This document shows, piece by piece, positions 34,986 to 46,000 of a stretch of DNA of 64,000 nucleotides (positions within the stretch are counted from its first letter, which is position 1; every line of letters begins with the position of its first letter). The notes beneath the pieces are model-generated. The model had not been told where the DNA came from. It saw only the letters and a list, made by a program, of their open reading frames with translations, and did no database searches. The position numbers and the translations under genes were made by a program. Origin of the DNA: Acidobacteriota bacterium (GTDB lineage Bacteria; Acidobacteriota; Holophagae; Acanthopleuribacterales; Acanthopleuribacteraceae); the NCBI GenBank assembly GCA_020439745.1, contig JAGQSC010000009.1, forward strand, positions 62,001-126,000, read 5' to 3'.

Positions 34986-36251
34986 ATGTATTTGTTATTG
35001 CTGAATTTGTTGATGGGAACTCCCATCGACATCACTCAGTTACCCATTCAGAACGAAGTTTACATTGTGGCCATTGACGTCAAGGTGAATCCCACCAACA
35101 TGCCTTCGGCCATGCTGTGGGATGATCCCATTCTGCTCTTATATCGCCAAGTGTCGACCTTTGAGAATATCCGCGCGGACGTGGTACGTGAAGAACTCAC
35201 CCAGAGTTACCAGAGCGGTATGTACCAACCCGTTGTTTTACGAACGCGTCAAACTGAAAGCTTAACGATTCATTTTATGAACCTGATCGGTGAAGGCGAA
35301 GCACCGGTACGCATCGTCCAGGGTCCTGTGTGTAAGAGCTGTCCAGATGCACCTGAGACAAAAGCGTATACGTTTTCATACGGCCCCCAAGCCGATCAAA
35401 GCCAGTTCCCTTTTCTTGCGTCCATCCACACCCACGGCATCAAGTACACAATCGATCAAGATGGCACAAGGGCTGGAAACAATATGCTCAATGGTCCCGA
35501 TCACGATGGTTTGGTGCCACCAGGTCAACAACGCACCTACTTTTATGAACAACTCGATTTTGCAGGTGTATGGCCCATGCATGACCATGCACTTCCCGCT
35601 CACACTGTGGGGCGGGGTTTGCATATGGCGTTGGTGGTGGAACCGGTGCGCCCCAAGGTAAATCCCGCTCATGATTTTCTGTTGATTTACTCCGATTATC
35701 CAGACTACGACCAGTATATTGACGACTTTTATTCGGGTCAGTTCATCCCACCGTTTATTCACATGCAGAACAGTAATGTGATGCATGCCCATGCCATCAA
35801 CGGCTACGCCGCAATGTTGGCGCCTCGCATGCGCATGTCTGTCAACATGGGTGCAACGCGCTTTGATGCCATGCGCACCGACTTGATCGGTGATCCCAAA
35901 ACGCCTGTTTTTGAAGTTAACTTAGGCGATTTGGTGCGGTTCCGGTTCCTCAGTTATGGATCTTCGGTCACACACTCTTTTCACCTGCACGGTCATGTTT
36001 GGTGGGACTCTGAAACAGAAAAATATTCCGATCTGGTGAACATTCCCGCGGGGGATTCAAGGGAAATCCTGTTTTATGCGGGCGGTCCCCCCTATCATTT
36101 GCGCAGCAATATGTTCCTGCCAGACGACAAGCCTGTTCGTTCGGGACCCGGCGACTGGTTGTACCACTGCCATATCATTCCCCACGTCAAACACGGCATG
36201 TGGGGCGTATTTCGAGTATTGGACCAGCGACCCGAAATGGTGCAGGAATAG
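34986..36251 (+). CDS. Multicopper oxidase
   Basis: A 421-residue cupredoxin protein with all four copper motifs: HTHG (near residue 148), HDH in WPMHDHALP, HSFHLHGH (about 330), and HCHIIPHVKHGM near the end, whose Met is the expected axial ligand of the type 1 site. So both type 1 and the trinuclear centre look complete. A short hydrophobic N-terminus (MYLLLLNLLMG) is a weak export signal. An extra HMQNSNVMHAHAING stretch in the middle could bind copper too. It follows the choice-of-anchor B gene by nine bases with an AAGGAA ribosome site, so they are probably expressed together. Substrate (Cu(I), phenol, manganese or other) is not readable. Confidence 0.9.
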   Translation: MYLLLLNLLMGTPIDITQLPIQNEVYIVAIDVKVNPTNMPSAMLWDDPILLLYRQVSTFENIRADVVREELTQSYQSGMYQPVVLRTRQTESLTIHFMNLIGEGEAPVRIVQGPVCKSCPDAPETKAYTFSYGPQADQSQFPFLASIHTHGIKYTIDQDGTRAGNNMLNGPDHDGLVPPGQQRTYFYEQLDFAGVWPMHDHALPAHTVGRGLHMALVVEPVRPKVNPAHDFLLIYSDYPDYDQYIDDFYSGQFIPPFIHMQNSNVMHAHAINGYAAMLAPRMRMSVNMGATRFDAMRTDLIGDPKTPVFEVNLGDLVRFRFLSYGSSVTHSFHLHGHVWWDSETEKYSDLVNIPAGDSREILFYAGGPPYHLRSNMFLPDDKPVRSGPGDWLYHCHIIPHVKHGMWGVFRVLDQRPEMVQE

Positions 36252-36252
36252 C

Positions 36253-38400
36253 TTACTTGAACCCCTGAAACAGCGGTGCCATCTTGCTTGGCTCAAGACC
36301 CGACAGACTACTTAAGGCACTTAAGAAGTCACCGGTAGAAGGGTTGCGGAAATTGGACCGCTGCATAAACCCGCTGAGCAGCAAGACAAATTTCTGATCA
36401 TCAGCGATTTGATTGCGTATTTCATGCATGGACTGTGCGGCTTTGTATTGCAACAAATCCGTCATGATATTGGCGTTCTTGTAGTCCACGATCAAGGCAG
36501 CGTGACTGATTGGGAATTGCTCCACGTATGCTGCCCTCGCCTGCCACCTTTTGACAAACTTGTCTTCGACGTCGTTTTTCTGGGCAGCGGCCATCATCAT
36601 GTAGGCTGAGTATTCAGACATGCCCCTTCCAAACCACCGATCGTAATCGGAGGCAGGTTGTACGACTGAATTCCACCAAAGACCTGCCAAACCTACAGCC
36701 AATGACTCGTTGATGCCACGAAACGTATTGGTGTCTGCTTTTTGGGACCCACGTAAACTGGGAGAAAAACGGTTAAAGGTTTGGTCGTCTACCACAATCA
36801 CGCCGGGAATGGGGTGCTGCACACCCTGAAGGCTGGCTAGTTCTATGATGCTGAATTCTTCAAATGGAACGACGCCAAACAGATTCCCATAAAACTCCAA
36901 GAATTGAACGGCCAACGTATCTATCTTCTTGATGGTGATCTTTTTTTCTTGTGCGTAGGCGTAGAAATGAATGGCATAGCCTTTGTGTTTTTGAGTGATT
37001 TGCTTGTAGTTACCTAGAATCACGTTGGGGTTCACCATCTTGTGGGAATCGACAAACGTGCCCCAGTTGCTCTTCTTGTCTGACCCGGTATCCTTTTGAG
37101 TTCCCGCTGCGATCATGATCCACGGGTCGGGTAGTTTGTAGGAGAGTTCGAGGCTTGGCCGTGCATTGTATCGATAGGGTCGTGGCCACCATGCATACTG
37201 ATCGAAATGAACAAGTTGGTTGCCAAAATCTTGGGCAATCGCCCCGCCGCCGCCGTATTTGAAATGAAGGGTGAATGTTTGGTTGGGTTGCGTTGCGGTG
37301 GGGAGTTCCACAATCAATCCATCGCAGGTGTGGACAAAGCGAAGATCCGCTCCGGAATCATCTTTCACAGACGTCAGCGTGACTTGATGTTTCTCCATGC
37401 CACGTTTGTAGTGAATGAGTTCTTTCAGCGTCACATGGCCGAACTCTTCGATCTCTGGGTTGCCTGACGGAGTTACGAGGGACCCAAACCCCAGTTCGTG
37501 CTGTTCCAGGTCCCGTGTCTTGTAACGCATGGCTGCTCGATCGGAAAACAGGTCGAAGTAAATGTAGCGTTCGCCGCCTTGGACGTCGGTGTATGTAACG
37601 TGCGCATCCAAATTCAACGTCTTCAAACTATCTGTTTCTAGATGTACCTTGAGATGGTCGGCTGTAAGCGTGTTGATGCGTGGCACCATAAGGTCTTGAA
37701 AAAGATCGATCACCAAATGAGATTCCAGTTTCTGTGTGCCGTCGAATGAATCAAACGACACGTAGCCCATCTTAAAGTTTCGGAATGCATCCACAAAAAA
37801 ACCAAATGGTTCGCCAAAAGGTGTGTAGTCCACATAGAGATAGCCCTTCCCGTTCAAACGAGCACACAAAGCTCCGAGCACGGGATCCAAAGAGTACTCA
37901 GTCGGGTAGTAGACTTCGTCGCGCTGTTTGATAAATTTGTCCAGGGTCTTTTGGGCCGTTTTTTGCAAATCCTCAGGCATAGGGGCCATGACGCCTTTGA
38001 ACTCAATAGCCGAGAAGATCACGCCATTGCCTATGATGCGCGCGTTCTTTATCTCATCATCGCTGGAGTCGACAATCAGCTTGTTCTTACGCAGCAACTC
38101 CATCCCATCAAGGTTGTGTTTGGCGACCCTGCTGTCTTGAGGTCTACTGAACGAGACTTCCGTTTCCATGGATCCAGCTACGGGTATGTAACCAATGACC
38201 AGATCGCTGCCGAAGTCCCAGGGTACAGCCACCTGAGCTAATACAGCATCGTGAAAAACAAGCCTCCCCGATGGAAGATTGATGGATTGCTCGCCAACCT
38301 TCAGTGAAAGCGGCATGATCTTGAATTCGTGGGACCGATCCAACTGCCCAAAAACGAAGCAACTTGAAAACGCCAGGCTAATAATTGACAAACGCTGCAT
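36253..38400 (-). CDS. M1-peptidase-like protein with a lost active site
   Basis: A 715-residue protein with a signal peptide (LSIISLAFSSCFVFG). Its last half has the layout of a gluzincin M1 peptidase: YLEFYGNLFG-VVPFEEFSIIEL, then the helix that should carry HExxH, then WW at 575-576 and RWFGRGMSEYSAYM, the place of the WLNEGFATY segment. The zinc ligands are gone: at 569-573 the sequence is VGLAG instead of HExxH, and Arg replaces the third-ligand Glu. The front half is a beta-rich part such as M1 proteins have. So fold homology without peptidase chemistry, possibly a binding protein. It is convergent with the oxidase gene one base away. Confidence 0.75.
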   Translation of the reverse strand: MQRLSIISLAFSSCFVFGQLDRSHEFKIMPLSLKVGEQSINLPSGRLVFHDAVLAQVAVPWDFGSDLVIGYIPVAGSMETEVSFSRPQDSRVAKHNLDGMELLRKNKLIVDSSDDEIKNARIIGNGVIFSAIEFKGVMAPMPEDLQKTAQKTLDKFIKQRDEVYYPTEYSLDPVLGALCARLNGKGYLYVDYTPFGEPFGFFVDAFRNFKMGYVSFDSFDGTQKLESHLVIDLFQDLMVPRINTLTADHLKVHLETDSLKTLNLDAHVTYTDVQGGERYIYFDLFSDRAAMRYKTRDLEQHELGFGSLVTPSGNPEIEEFGHVTLKELIHYKRGMEKHQVTLTSVKDDSGADLRFVHTCDGLIVELPTATQPNQTFTLHFKYGGGGAIAQDFGNQLVHFDQYAWWPRPYRYNARPSLELSYKLPDPWIMIAAGTQKDTGSDKKSNWGTFVDSHKMVNPNVILGNYKQITQKHKGYAIHFYAYAQEKKITIKKIDTLAVQFLEFYGNLFGVVPFEEFSIIELASLQGVQHPIPGVIVVDDQTFNRFSPSLRGSQKADTNTFRGINESLAVGLAGLWWNSVVQPASDYDRWFGRGMSEYSAYMMMAAAQKNDVEDKFVKRWQARAAYVEQFPISHAALIVDYKNANIMTDLLQYKAAQSMHEIRNQIADDQKFVLLLSGFMQRSNFRNPSTGDFLSALSSLSGLEPSKMAPLFQGFK

Positions 38401-38426
38401 GAGGCACCCCCAAGACCATTCTTAGC

Positions 38427-38456
38427 AAAAAAAAGGCACCCCCGAAAGGGTGCCTT
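38427..38456 (-). terminator. Intrinsic terminator after the TonB-dependent receptor gene
   Basis: On the minus strand AAGGCACCC and GGGTGCCTT pair (nine base pairs, loop of six), followed by eight T residues. It lies 20 bases after the receptor stop and before the M1-like gene, so it separates the two units. Confidence 0.9.
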
Positions 38457-38476
38457 CTTTGAAGTTATTCCTTCGA

Positions 38477-41437
38477 TTAGAAGGAGAACTTGACGCCGAA
38501 GCGGTAGTAACGAGGAGCCATCAGGTTCGTCGCCTTGCCGTAATCGCTGCGTACGCTGCGATCGGTTGAGGTGATGTAGTTGCTGAGCTCATCGACGCTA
38601 CCAAAGGTAGCAGAACCGTCGGAGTTAACGACTTCACTAATTTCGAGAACGTCCAGAGTGATCTGTTCATCCACGAACGTTGCTGCCTGCTTGTCGAAGA
38701 TGTTGAACATATCGAAGTAGAAGTTCATCGCATAACGATTTGCAAAGCGCCACTCGTAAGACAGTTTCATGTCGAACTGAGTTTGGCTGGGCAGACGACC
38801 CGCTGTACCACGCTGAATCAGGTGATACTCGCCGTAACCTTCATCAGGAGGTGTGCCGTACGCAGAGTAAGGCGTGCCGCTCCAGTAGCGCGCAACTGTA
38901 CCCACTGAGAGACCCCAATCGAAGCGGTAGAAACCGTCCAATTTGGCTTGGTGCTCTCGGTCGTTGGGCAGGAAGCCGTCGCCGTTGACGATGGTTGAAG
39001 TCAGGTCATAAGTAGCGGTGATGTTGGGATCAGTTTGACCGTAGAACGGCAGGTACAGACCAATGTAATCACCTTTGAGTTCGGAATTCAGGTAGTAGAA
39101 GTTGAATGCATAGTTATCCGAGAAGGACTTACGCAGTGACAATTCAATACCTTTATAGTCGCGCTTGGGATCTTTGAAGCCAGTTTGCTCGGCGGTCAAA
39201 GTCACGTGATCACCTGTGTTGTACAGATGTTCCCCACCCAATGCATCAGTGAATTCGAGTTCGTAGTTTGCGCGCCATGTGAATTCAATCGACTCACCGG
39301 GGTTAGCGATGATGTAGGTGTTGCCACCGTCGAAAGATACGTCTTCAATCACGCGGAATACAGATTTGTCGATGTACTTGATACCAGCCGACCAGTTGGG
39401 CATGAATTCATATTCAAAACCCGCGATGATCTCATCAAGGCCTTGACCTTTGAGATTATCGGATACCGGCTCGTTTTCACCACCGAAGAGACCTTCGAAG
39501 CGAACGTTGGCATCATCAACGCCGCGCAGCAAGCTGCCATCCGGATTGATCAACCACTCAGGATTGAAGCCTTCAACCGTACGTTGAGAGGGATCAAGAC
39601 CTACACCGTTTTCGTCCAGGTAGATTTGAGTGATGTTGAAGGTTTCTGCACCGAAGGCACGGTTGTTGATGTCCAGGGGAACGTTCTCATAGAAACGACC
39701 ATAAGAAGCGTACAACTTGGATTTGCCATTGCCGATTACGTCATAGGTCACGCCCAGACGCGGTGCGTAGTTTTCGTCGAGTTCAAAGGCAGCGTCGCCC
39801 GTTGCGTTCTCAACGCGTTGGATTTCATAACGCAGACCCGCTTTCACGTTCAAACGGCTGTTCACTTCCCAGGTGTCCTGGAGGAACAATGCAGTATTGA
39901 TCGTATGCGTGATAGCACGTGCGCCACCGGGACGGGGCGTTTGACCATCGGTGTTGCGATCTACAAATGCGCGAATTTGCGCATAGCTGTGCTCGCCGTT
40001 GGCATTGGCACCACGCAGACGGAAACGATAGCCGTCGCCGTAACCACGAAGAGAATCGAATTCATTGTCTTCGTAGTCCAAACCGATTTTGGCTTGGTGG
40101 CTACCGAAGAAGCCTTCCAACGAAACTTTCCACGATTCGCGGTTTGCGTCTTCCTCTTCCCAGAAGCCCAGGCCACCACGTTGAATGGTAGAGGGGCTGA
40201 TATCGAGCGAATACACCAAGTAACCGCGCTCGGTACCAAATGACGGGGTGTTCAGGATTTTGTTGTTGGAAGTTTCATTATGGATGCCATACTGAGCTTC
40301 CAGGATCAACGAATCAGTCAGCAACGAGGTGTACTTCAACTGGTAGTTGGTACCACCAGATTCGATCAACTGGTCGGTATCCGGTGCACCACCGCTGGAG
40401 CGGTTGGTGAAGTCACGCGGGTCGGCCAGTACGTTGAATACCAGGTCATTGTTTTCATTGATGTTGTAGGTCAACTTGAAAGACCAGCTCAGGTCTTCAA
40501 CCACATCGGTGAACTCGCCCTGACGGAACGGGTTATCGCGATGGTAGTTATAGAAGTCGGTACGTTCTGCAGGGTTGGCTGCGGCAAAGAACCACAGTTT
40601 ATCCTTGATGAAGTAACCACCCAGCGTGAAGCCGTAGTCTTCTTCATCAGAACCGTTGAAGGCAACGCCTGCTTCCGGCTCATCAGCATCAGCGTAGAAA
40701 TCCGCATCGCGGAAGTAGCCGAAGACCGTACCGGAAAACTCGTTACCACCAGACTTGGTCAGTACGTTGATCACAGCACCTGTGGAACGACCGAACTCAG
40801 CTTCGTAACCACCCGTTTTCACTTGAACTTCTTGAACGAAGTCGAAGTTCAGGCGCTTACCATTGAGACCGTATTCCATGTTGGTGGTGTTTTGACCGTC
40901 GATGATGTAGTTAGATTCAGGACCAGAAGATCCGTACACTACAAAACCACCGGAACCATCTTGACCAGATACGCCAGGAGCCAAGTTCACCAAAGAGTTG
41001 GTGGAACGACCCGTAGGCAATTCAGAGAAGTACTCTTCATCGTAGTTCTGACCAATGGTGGTCGAGGTCGTGTCCAGAAGAACTTCACCGGCAGTAACGG
41101 TCAATACTTCTTCCACACCACCGATTTCCATCCCCACGTCCATACGAGTCGTTTGGTCGAGGTTCACTTGGAAAGTCGCTTTTTGTGTTTTGAAACCCTC
41201 CAGGGTAGCTGTCATTTCGTAGTTGCCAGGAGGCAGCAGAGGAATACGGAACTGACCATCCGAGTCAGAAACCGCAGACTTGGTGCCGATAAGGTTGCTG
41301 GAACTAACCGTAACAACAACGCCCGGTAAGGCGGCGCCATTGCCGTCTTGCACATAACCAGCCAAGGTACCAGTGGTACCGGCGAAGGTCATTGTGCTGG
41401 CGACGAGCAACAGCCCCATGATGAGACGTTTAAGCAT
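38477..41437 (-). CDS. TonB-dependent outer-membrane receptor with carboxypeptidase-regulatory-like domain
   Basis: A 986-residue receptor of Oar/CarboxypepD_reg type. It has a signal peptide (LKRLIMGLLLVASTMTFA), then a Cna-B-like regulatory domain at about 25-105 (GTLAGYVQDGNGAALPGVVVTV...), a plug around 115-230 (ELPTGRSTNSLVNLAPGV, NYIIDGQ) and a beta barrel ending in the aromatic-terminated RFGVKFSF. The barrel ends with Phe, as BAM substrates do. Codon use looks strongly biased, which suggests high expression. A GGAGGAG ribosome site precedes ATG, and a terminator follows. The 271 bases up to tyrS must hold its promoter; I see no clear one. Ligand unknown. Confidence 0.93.
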   Translation of the reverse strand: MLKRLIMGLLLVASTMTFAGTTGTLAGYVQDGNGAALPGVVVTVSSSNLIGTKSAVSDSDGQFRIPLLPPGNYEMTATLEGFKTQKATFQVNLDQTTRMDVGMEIGGVEEVLTVTAGEVLLDTTSTTIGQNYDEEYFSELPTGRSTNSLVNLAPGVSGQDGSGGFVVYGSSGPESNYIIDGQNTTNMEYGLNGKRLNFDFVQEVQVKTGGYEAEFGRSTGAVINVLTKSGGNEFSGTVFGYFRDADFYADADEPEAGVAFNGSDEEDYGFTLGGYFIKDKLWFFAAANPAERTDFYNYHRDNPFRQGEFTDVVEDLSWSFKLTYNINENNDLVFNVLADPRDFTNRSSGGAPDTDQLIESGGTNYQLKYTSLLTDSLILEAQYGIHNETSNNKILNTPSFGTERGYLVYSLDISPSTIQRGGLGFWEEEDANRESWKVSLEGFFGSHQAKIGLDYEDNEFDSLRGYGDGYRFRLRGANANGEHSYAQIRAFVDRNTDGQTPRPGGARAITHTINTALFLQDTWEVNSRLNVKAGLRYEIQRVENATGDAAFELDENYAPRLGVTYDVIGNGKSKLYASYGRFYENVPLDINNRAFGAETFNITQIYLDENGVGLDPSQRTVEGFNPEWLINPDGSLLRGVDDANVRFEGLFGGENEPVSDNLKGQGLDEIIAGFEYEFMPNWSAGIKYIDKSVFRVIEDVSFDGGNTYIIANPGESIEFTWRANYELEFTDALGGEHLYNTGDHVTLTAEQTGFKDPKRDYKGIELSLRKSFSDNYAFNFYYLNSELKGDYIGLYLPFYGQTDPNITATYDLTSTIVNGDGFLPNDREHQAKLDGFYRFDWGLSVGTVARYWSGTPYSAYGTPPDEGYGEYHLIQRGTAGRLPSQTQFDMKLSYEWRFANRYAMNFYFDMFNIFDKQAATFVDEQITLDVLEISEVVNSDGSATFGSVDELSNYITSTDRSVRSDYGKATNLMAPRYYRFGVKFSF

Positions 41438-41708
41438 TATTACTCCTCCATCATGAGTAGTGAGATTATGATCAGGGACCAGGTGGCGGTCCCGATTTCA
41501 GTATGTCGCCATACTTTGATCGCTTCAAAAAGTGCAACTTCTGTACCAACAGTCTGATTACAAGGCAAACAAAGATTTACAAACCTTTTACGGCTTGTGC
41601 ACGTATGTGATTTCAGGTGAAGCAGGTGCAAAATCCAACATTTTGGATGGACCTAATCCAAGTCGTTGAACGATCGGGTTTTGCCCGGCTTGTGCTGTCA
41701 GCCAACCC

Positions 41709-42980
41709 TTAGCACTTTGCGATACGGATCGCCATGAATCGCTTTTTTCCGGCTCGCAAAATGAATCGATCTTCAGATGAGAAACGGCTCGAAACCAGCG
41801 ATTCCGAATCCTCGATGACGTGATCGTCCCAGCGTGCACCACCGCCCCGGACCAAGCGCCGAGCGTCACTATTGGAGCTAGCCAATTCGGCTTTCACCAG
41901 TAGTTGCGTCCAGGTTAATGATTGCGCGTCGGTCGACGAAATGGTCAGTTCGGGCATGGATACTGATTGTTTGACAGCTACAGATGTAATTTCGGAGGTG
42001 GTTGGGACCTCACCGTTGGGGTCGGCTGATCCGAATCGGGTTACCGCCGTTGCATAGGCTTCGTGAGCGAACGCAGAACCATGGGTGATGCGCGTGGCCT
42101 CAAATCCCAAGATCTCTTTACCTCGATTCACATTTCTGCGACAAATGTCATCAATTTCGTCTATGGGCAGAAAGGTAAAAAGCAACAGGAAACGGCGCAC
42201 GTCGCTATCTTCCACGTTGCGCCAAAACTGATAGAAATCAAGCGGAGATGTGCGGCTGGCGTCCAACCAAATATTGCCCTGCTCGCTTTTTCCGAATTTG
42301 GCGCCACTGCTGTTCGTGATCAGGGGAAAGGTGATCCCATATGCCTGTTCTTCCAAACCCATACGACGACATAGGTCGATACCTGCCACAATATTTCCCC
42401 ACTGGTCCTGACCGCCCATTTGTACCGTGCACCCTTCGTCGCGCAGAAGTACATAAAAATCATAGGCCTGCAGCAACATGTAATTGAATTCAATGAAACT
42501 CAAACCCGTTTCGAGCCGGCTGCGCACGGATTCAGCCGTCAGCATGCGGTTCACGCTAAAGTGCACACCCACATCGCGTAGGAACTGGATGTATCCCATG
42601 GGTACCAGCCAGTCTTTGTTGTTACGCACCAATCCGGCACTGCCGTCGATCTTCAAGTAGCGGCCCAACTGTTCGGCTATTCCCAACTCATTGGCATCGA
42701 TGGTCCCATCGTCGAGCATTTTCCGCATTTCCGTCTTTCCAGATGGGTCGCCTACCCTCGCTGTACCCCCACCAATGATGGCAATGGGGCGATGACCCGC
42801 GGCCTGTAAATGGGCCATCGCCATGATCGGGACCAACGAACCTACGTGTAAGCTATCGGCCGTCGGATCAAAACCCACATAGTAGGTGCGCGGTGTCGAA
42901 AAGTAGTGATCCAATTCCTGCTCGTCGTGGGTTGTCTGATAAATGAAACCTCGGTTCCGCAACGTCGACACAACGCCCAT
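41709..42980 (-). CDS. tyrS: Tyrosine-tRNA ligase
   Basis: Class I synthetase of 423 residues that charges tRNA-Tyr. The HIGH-equivalent is HVGS (45-48), the KMSKS-equivalent is KFGKS in SSGAKFGKSEQGN, and the tyrosine-binding region has YDFYVLLRDEGCTVQMGGQDQWGN. The C-terminal S4 domain is present (LLVKAELASSNSDARRLVRGGGA). ATG at 42980 has GGGAGG in front. It lies 70 bases after the kinase fusion gene on the same strand and could be read through from it. Normal length. Confidence 0.96.
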   Translation of the reverse strand: MGVVSTLRNRGFIYQTTHDEQELDHYFSTPRTYYVGFDPTADSLHVGSLVPIMAMAHLQAAGHRPIAIIGGGTARVGDPSGKTEMRKMLDDGTIDANELGIAEQLGRYLKIDGSAGLVRNNKDWLVPMGYIQFLRDVGVHFSVNRMLTAESVRSRLETGLSFIEFNYMLLQAYDFYVLLRDEGCTVQMGGQDQWGNIVAGIDLCRRMGLEEQAYGITFPLITNSSGAKFGKSEQGNIWLDASRTSPLDFYQFWRNVEDSDVRRFLLLFTFLPIDEIDDICRRNVNRGKEILGFEATRITHGSAFAHEAYATAVTRFGSADPNGEVPTTSEITSVAVKQSVSMPELTISSTDAQSLTWTQLLVKAELASSNSDARRLVRGGGARWDDHVIEDSESLVSSRFSSEDRFILRAGKKRFMAIRIAKC

Positions 42981-43050
42981 GGGTGGCCTCCCGAATACTT
43001 AAAGCGCCCAACCTAGCACAACCCACAAAAGCAACCAAGTATTTGGCGGC

Positions 43051-46000
43051 TTAGTAAGTTACTTGCGAGCGATTTTGGCCCAACATCGACACGTGATCCA
43101 CACCGCCCGGAGGACTGAGTATGCCGTTCATGGAAGGCGACAGTCCGCCAAAATCTGCATTAAACGCGTAAAAGGTCTTGGGCTGAAACAGCGGGAGCCA
43201 AGGTAAGTCCTCTTTGAACAACTCGTTGATCTTCAAGATGATCTGTTTGCGCGATTGACGCGGATGACATTCCAACTGCCATAAAAGTGCGTCCATCTTT
43301 TCCGATGAATAGCCAATGATATTTGCACTACTGCGAGAATGAAGCATATCAGCCAGTCCATCGTAGGAAGGGTCCACGAATGTCATATCCACCCAGCCAT
43401 TCACTTTGGGGTGACTTCGATACTTGGCATATTCTGACATGGGTTTCCATGCGATTTTCAATTTGAAACCGAGCCGCGACCAGTGCTGTGCCATGGCCTC
43501 TAAACACTTGCGCATTTCAGGTAAGTCCGGCATGAGGAACTGAAAGGTAAACGGTTCGTGGTCTTTCACCCAAAGATCGCCAATTAGCTGATAGCCACGT
43601 TTCAGCATCAGTTGAATCAACTTGTCATTCGCCTGACGGAGCGTTTTGGGTGCACCTGAACGGCTTTGGCTTTCCAGGGGCACGGCATTGACGGCCGTAT
43701 ATTCATTGCGCAACAGGGAGTTGACCCAATATTCCAGAAGCTGACACTCATAAAATGCCTGCCTAAACTCACGGTCAAAGGGACCGGAACGATCCATTTT
43801 GAAGCACAGACGAAATACCTTGTTGGCCACATAAAAGTCGCGGACGACCGAGTCTCTGACCTGAACAAGTGGTGTCAAATCACGCCAGCGTTTCAACGTC
43901 ATATATGCCAGATCCACCTGCCCACGGGTGAGGTCCTTGACCGTATCCCCGTCAGAAGCCACCAGATCTAACCGGGCAAGACCATTGGCGCGTTTGTTGA
44001 CGCGTTCTAGTCGCTTCCCTGTACCATCCATACTTGACACCACAAAGGGACCAGACCCATTCATCGCACTCTTGGGATCCAAATCCACGTGGTCCACGTT
44101 GTGGGCATATGCGTATGAAGGGACAATCATCAGTTGACACCAAAACATGAGATTCGGTGGGAGATCATCCGCATAAGTGACGACGACTTGATTTGAGTCT
44201 TCGGTCTCCACGGTTTTGATACGGCGAGCGGCATCGGACAACATGGCATTGAAATACGACTGTTGTTTCATCTGCCTCACTGCAAAGCAAATATCGTCGG
44301 CACGCAACAAGGCGCCATTGTGATATTTCACGCCCTTTTCCAGCTCAAAACGTAACTGTCGGCTATCGGCGTTCCAAGACCAGCGTTTAGCCAGTCTGCC
44401 TACATAGTCCCCGTGTTCATCGAGATCGAGCAGTGTGTCAAAAACCAATCGGGCGAACTGCGCTGCCTCACTGGTATCGACGTGGCTTGGTTGTTGAATA
44501 CCTGACCACGCTGCATCGTTGATGGCCAGCGACTGAGTGGGGCGACTGCGTGTCATGCCCGTCAGGGGCGTCATCAATTGATCGATCTCTTGCCACAGCC
44601 CCTGCGCATTGGCAAACCTGCGTTTGCGGATCTCGATCAACGCCAGTTTATGTAACACCGTGCGTCGCAGCAATGCTGTGTAGCGTTTGGGATCCTCGCC
44701 ATTGGGTACAGGTACATTGGTCAAAACATCAAGAGCTGCCTTGAAATCGACGCCTGCTTCTTGAAGCCGATAGAGACACAACTCCGCTTCGCCTTTCCAG
44801 AAGTATGCCTCAAATAGACTGAGTCGAGGCGGTCCCTGGTAATAGGCAATTGCATGCCCAAGATATTGTTGGGCCTCTTCATACATGTCTCGATCGAAAA
44901 AGAAGAGCGCGATTTCCTTGCTAAACCTAAATACATGAGCAAGTTCCCCAGAAACTGAGGCATGGCGAATGATGGAGAACAGGTAGCGAATATCGTCCTT
45001 GGACTCCACGTGCTCAATTAAGGCAACCATTGCTTGACGGTGGTATTCGACCCGCTGATCGTTGTCTAACGCATCATAGGCGTGACGCTGCAGCCGACTA
45101 TTCACGAACACCACGACGTCTTGATGAAGTGCCACAAAATCCTGCAGGATCAATTCGTTGAGGTGGGTGTCGAACTCACTCTCGACCATTTGAGATGCGC
45201 GAAGCAACACGGCCAACGAAGCCTTGAATCCGAAACAAGAAAGCAAACTCAGTAGCAGTCGCGCGCCCGGAGGCAACAATTCATATTGGCGCATGAGCAC
45301 GTGTGTGATGTTGACCTGAACCGTGGCCTCTTCATCTTCTCGCTGAAAGACCCAACGTCCACTGCGGAACACGAGCAATTCGCGCTCCAGCAGCACCGCC
45401 AAAAGGTTGGCAACCGAGTACGGAAGACCTGAACTCAATTCGGACAATTCTGATAGCAACCCTTGCTCTACTTCATGACCTTCCATGAGGTATTGGGCCA
45501 AATTAGAAACTTCAGGCGCAGCCAGTGGGTTGATCGAAATATGGGTCTTATGGGGAAGTAGATCCACAAAGCCCGCACCACTAATCGACATTGCCGACTC
45601 ATGGTCCCGATTCATGATCAACATCCAAATATAGTCGTTATTACCAGGAGTTGTATCGCCAGACGAGAAAAAGTCGAGAAGTTCCAGCACCTGATCTTGA
45701 CGGAGTTCATGCACATCGTCGATGATGATGACGCCGGGCGAACGCCAACGCTGCGAAAGCAGCTGAGTGACTTGCCGGGGCGTCAGGGTGGCCGATCGAT
45801 AGGCACTTTCAATCAGATCGCTGCGATCTGCGCCGATAAACCGAACCACAGCCGCAAGTAAGCTACCCTCCTCCTGGCTCAGTAACTGGCCCTGAATGAC
45901 GATGGCGCCCATATTGTCTTCCAGACACATGCGGGTGACCGCATCGGCAAAACGAGATTTTCCTGTGCCGGTGGTACCACTGACCAAAGCAGGTTGAGAT

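Noticed and set aside
39185-40243. Long open frame (352 codons) on the plus strand inside the TonB receptor gene
   Set aside because: It lies fully antisense to a clear receptor. The biased codon use of the receptor depletes stops in the complementary frame; no motif or ribosome site supports it. The same applies to 40280-41329.
41660-41700. Hairpin CGGG-CAAAA-CCCG after tyrS as terminator
   Set aside because: The stem is only four to five pairs and no T-run follows.
41588-41869. Possible small gene partly overlapping the tyrS end
   Set aside because: Most of it is a shifted frame of tyrS; the remainder has no ribosome site or motif.
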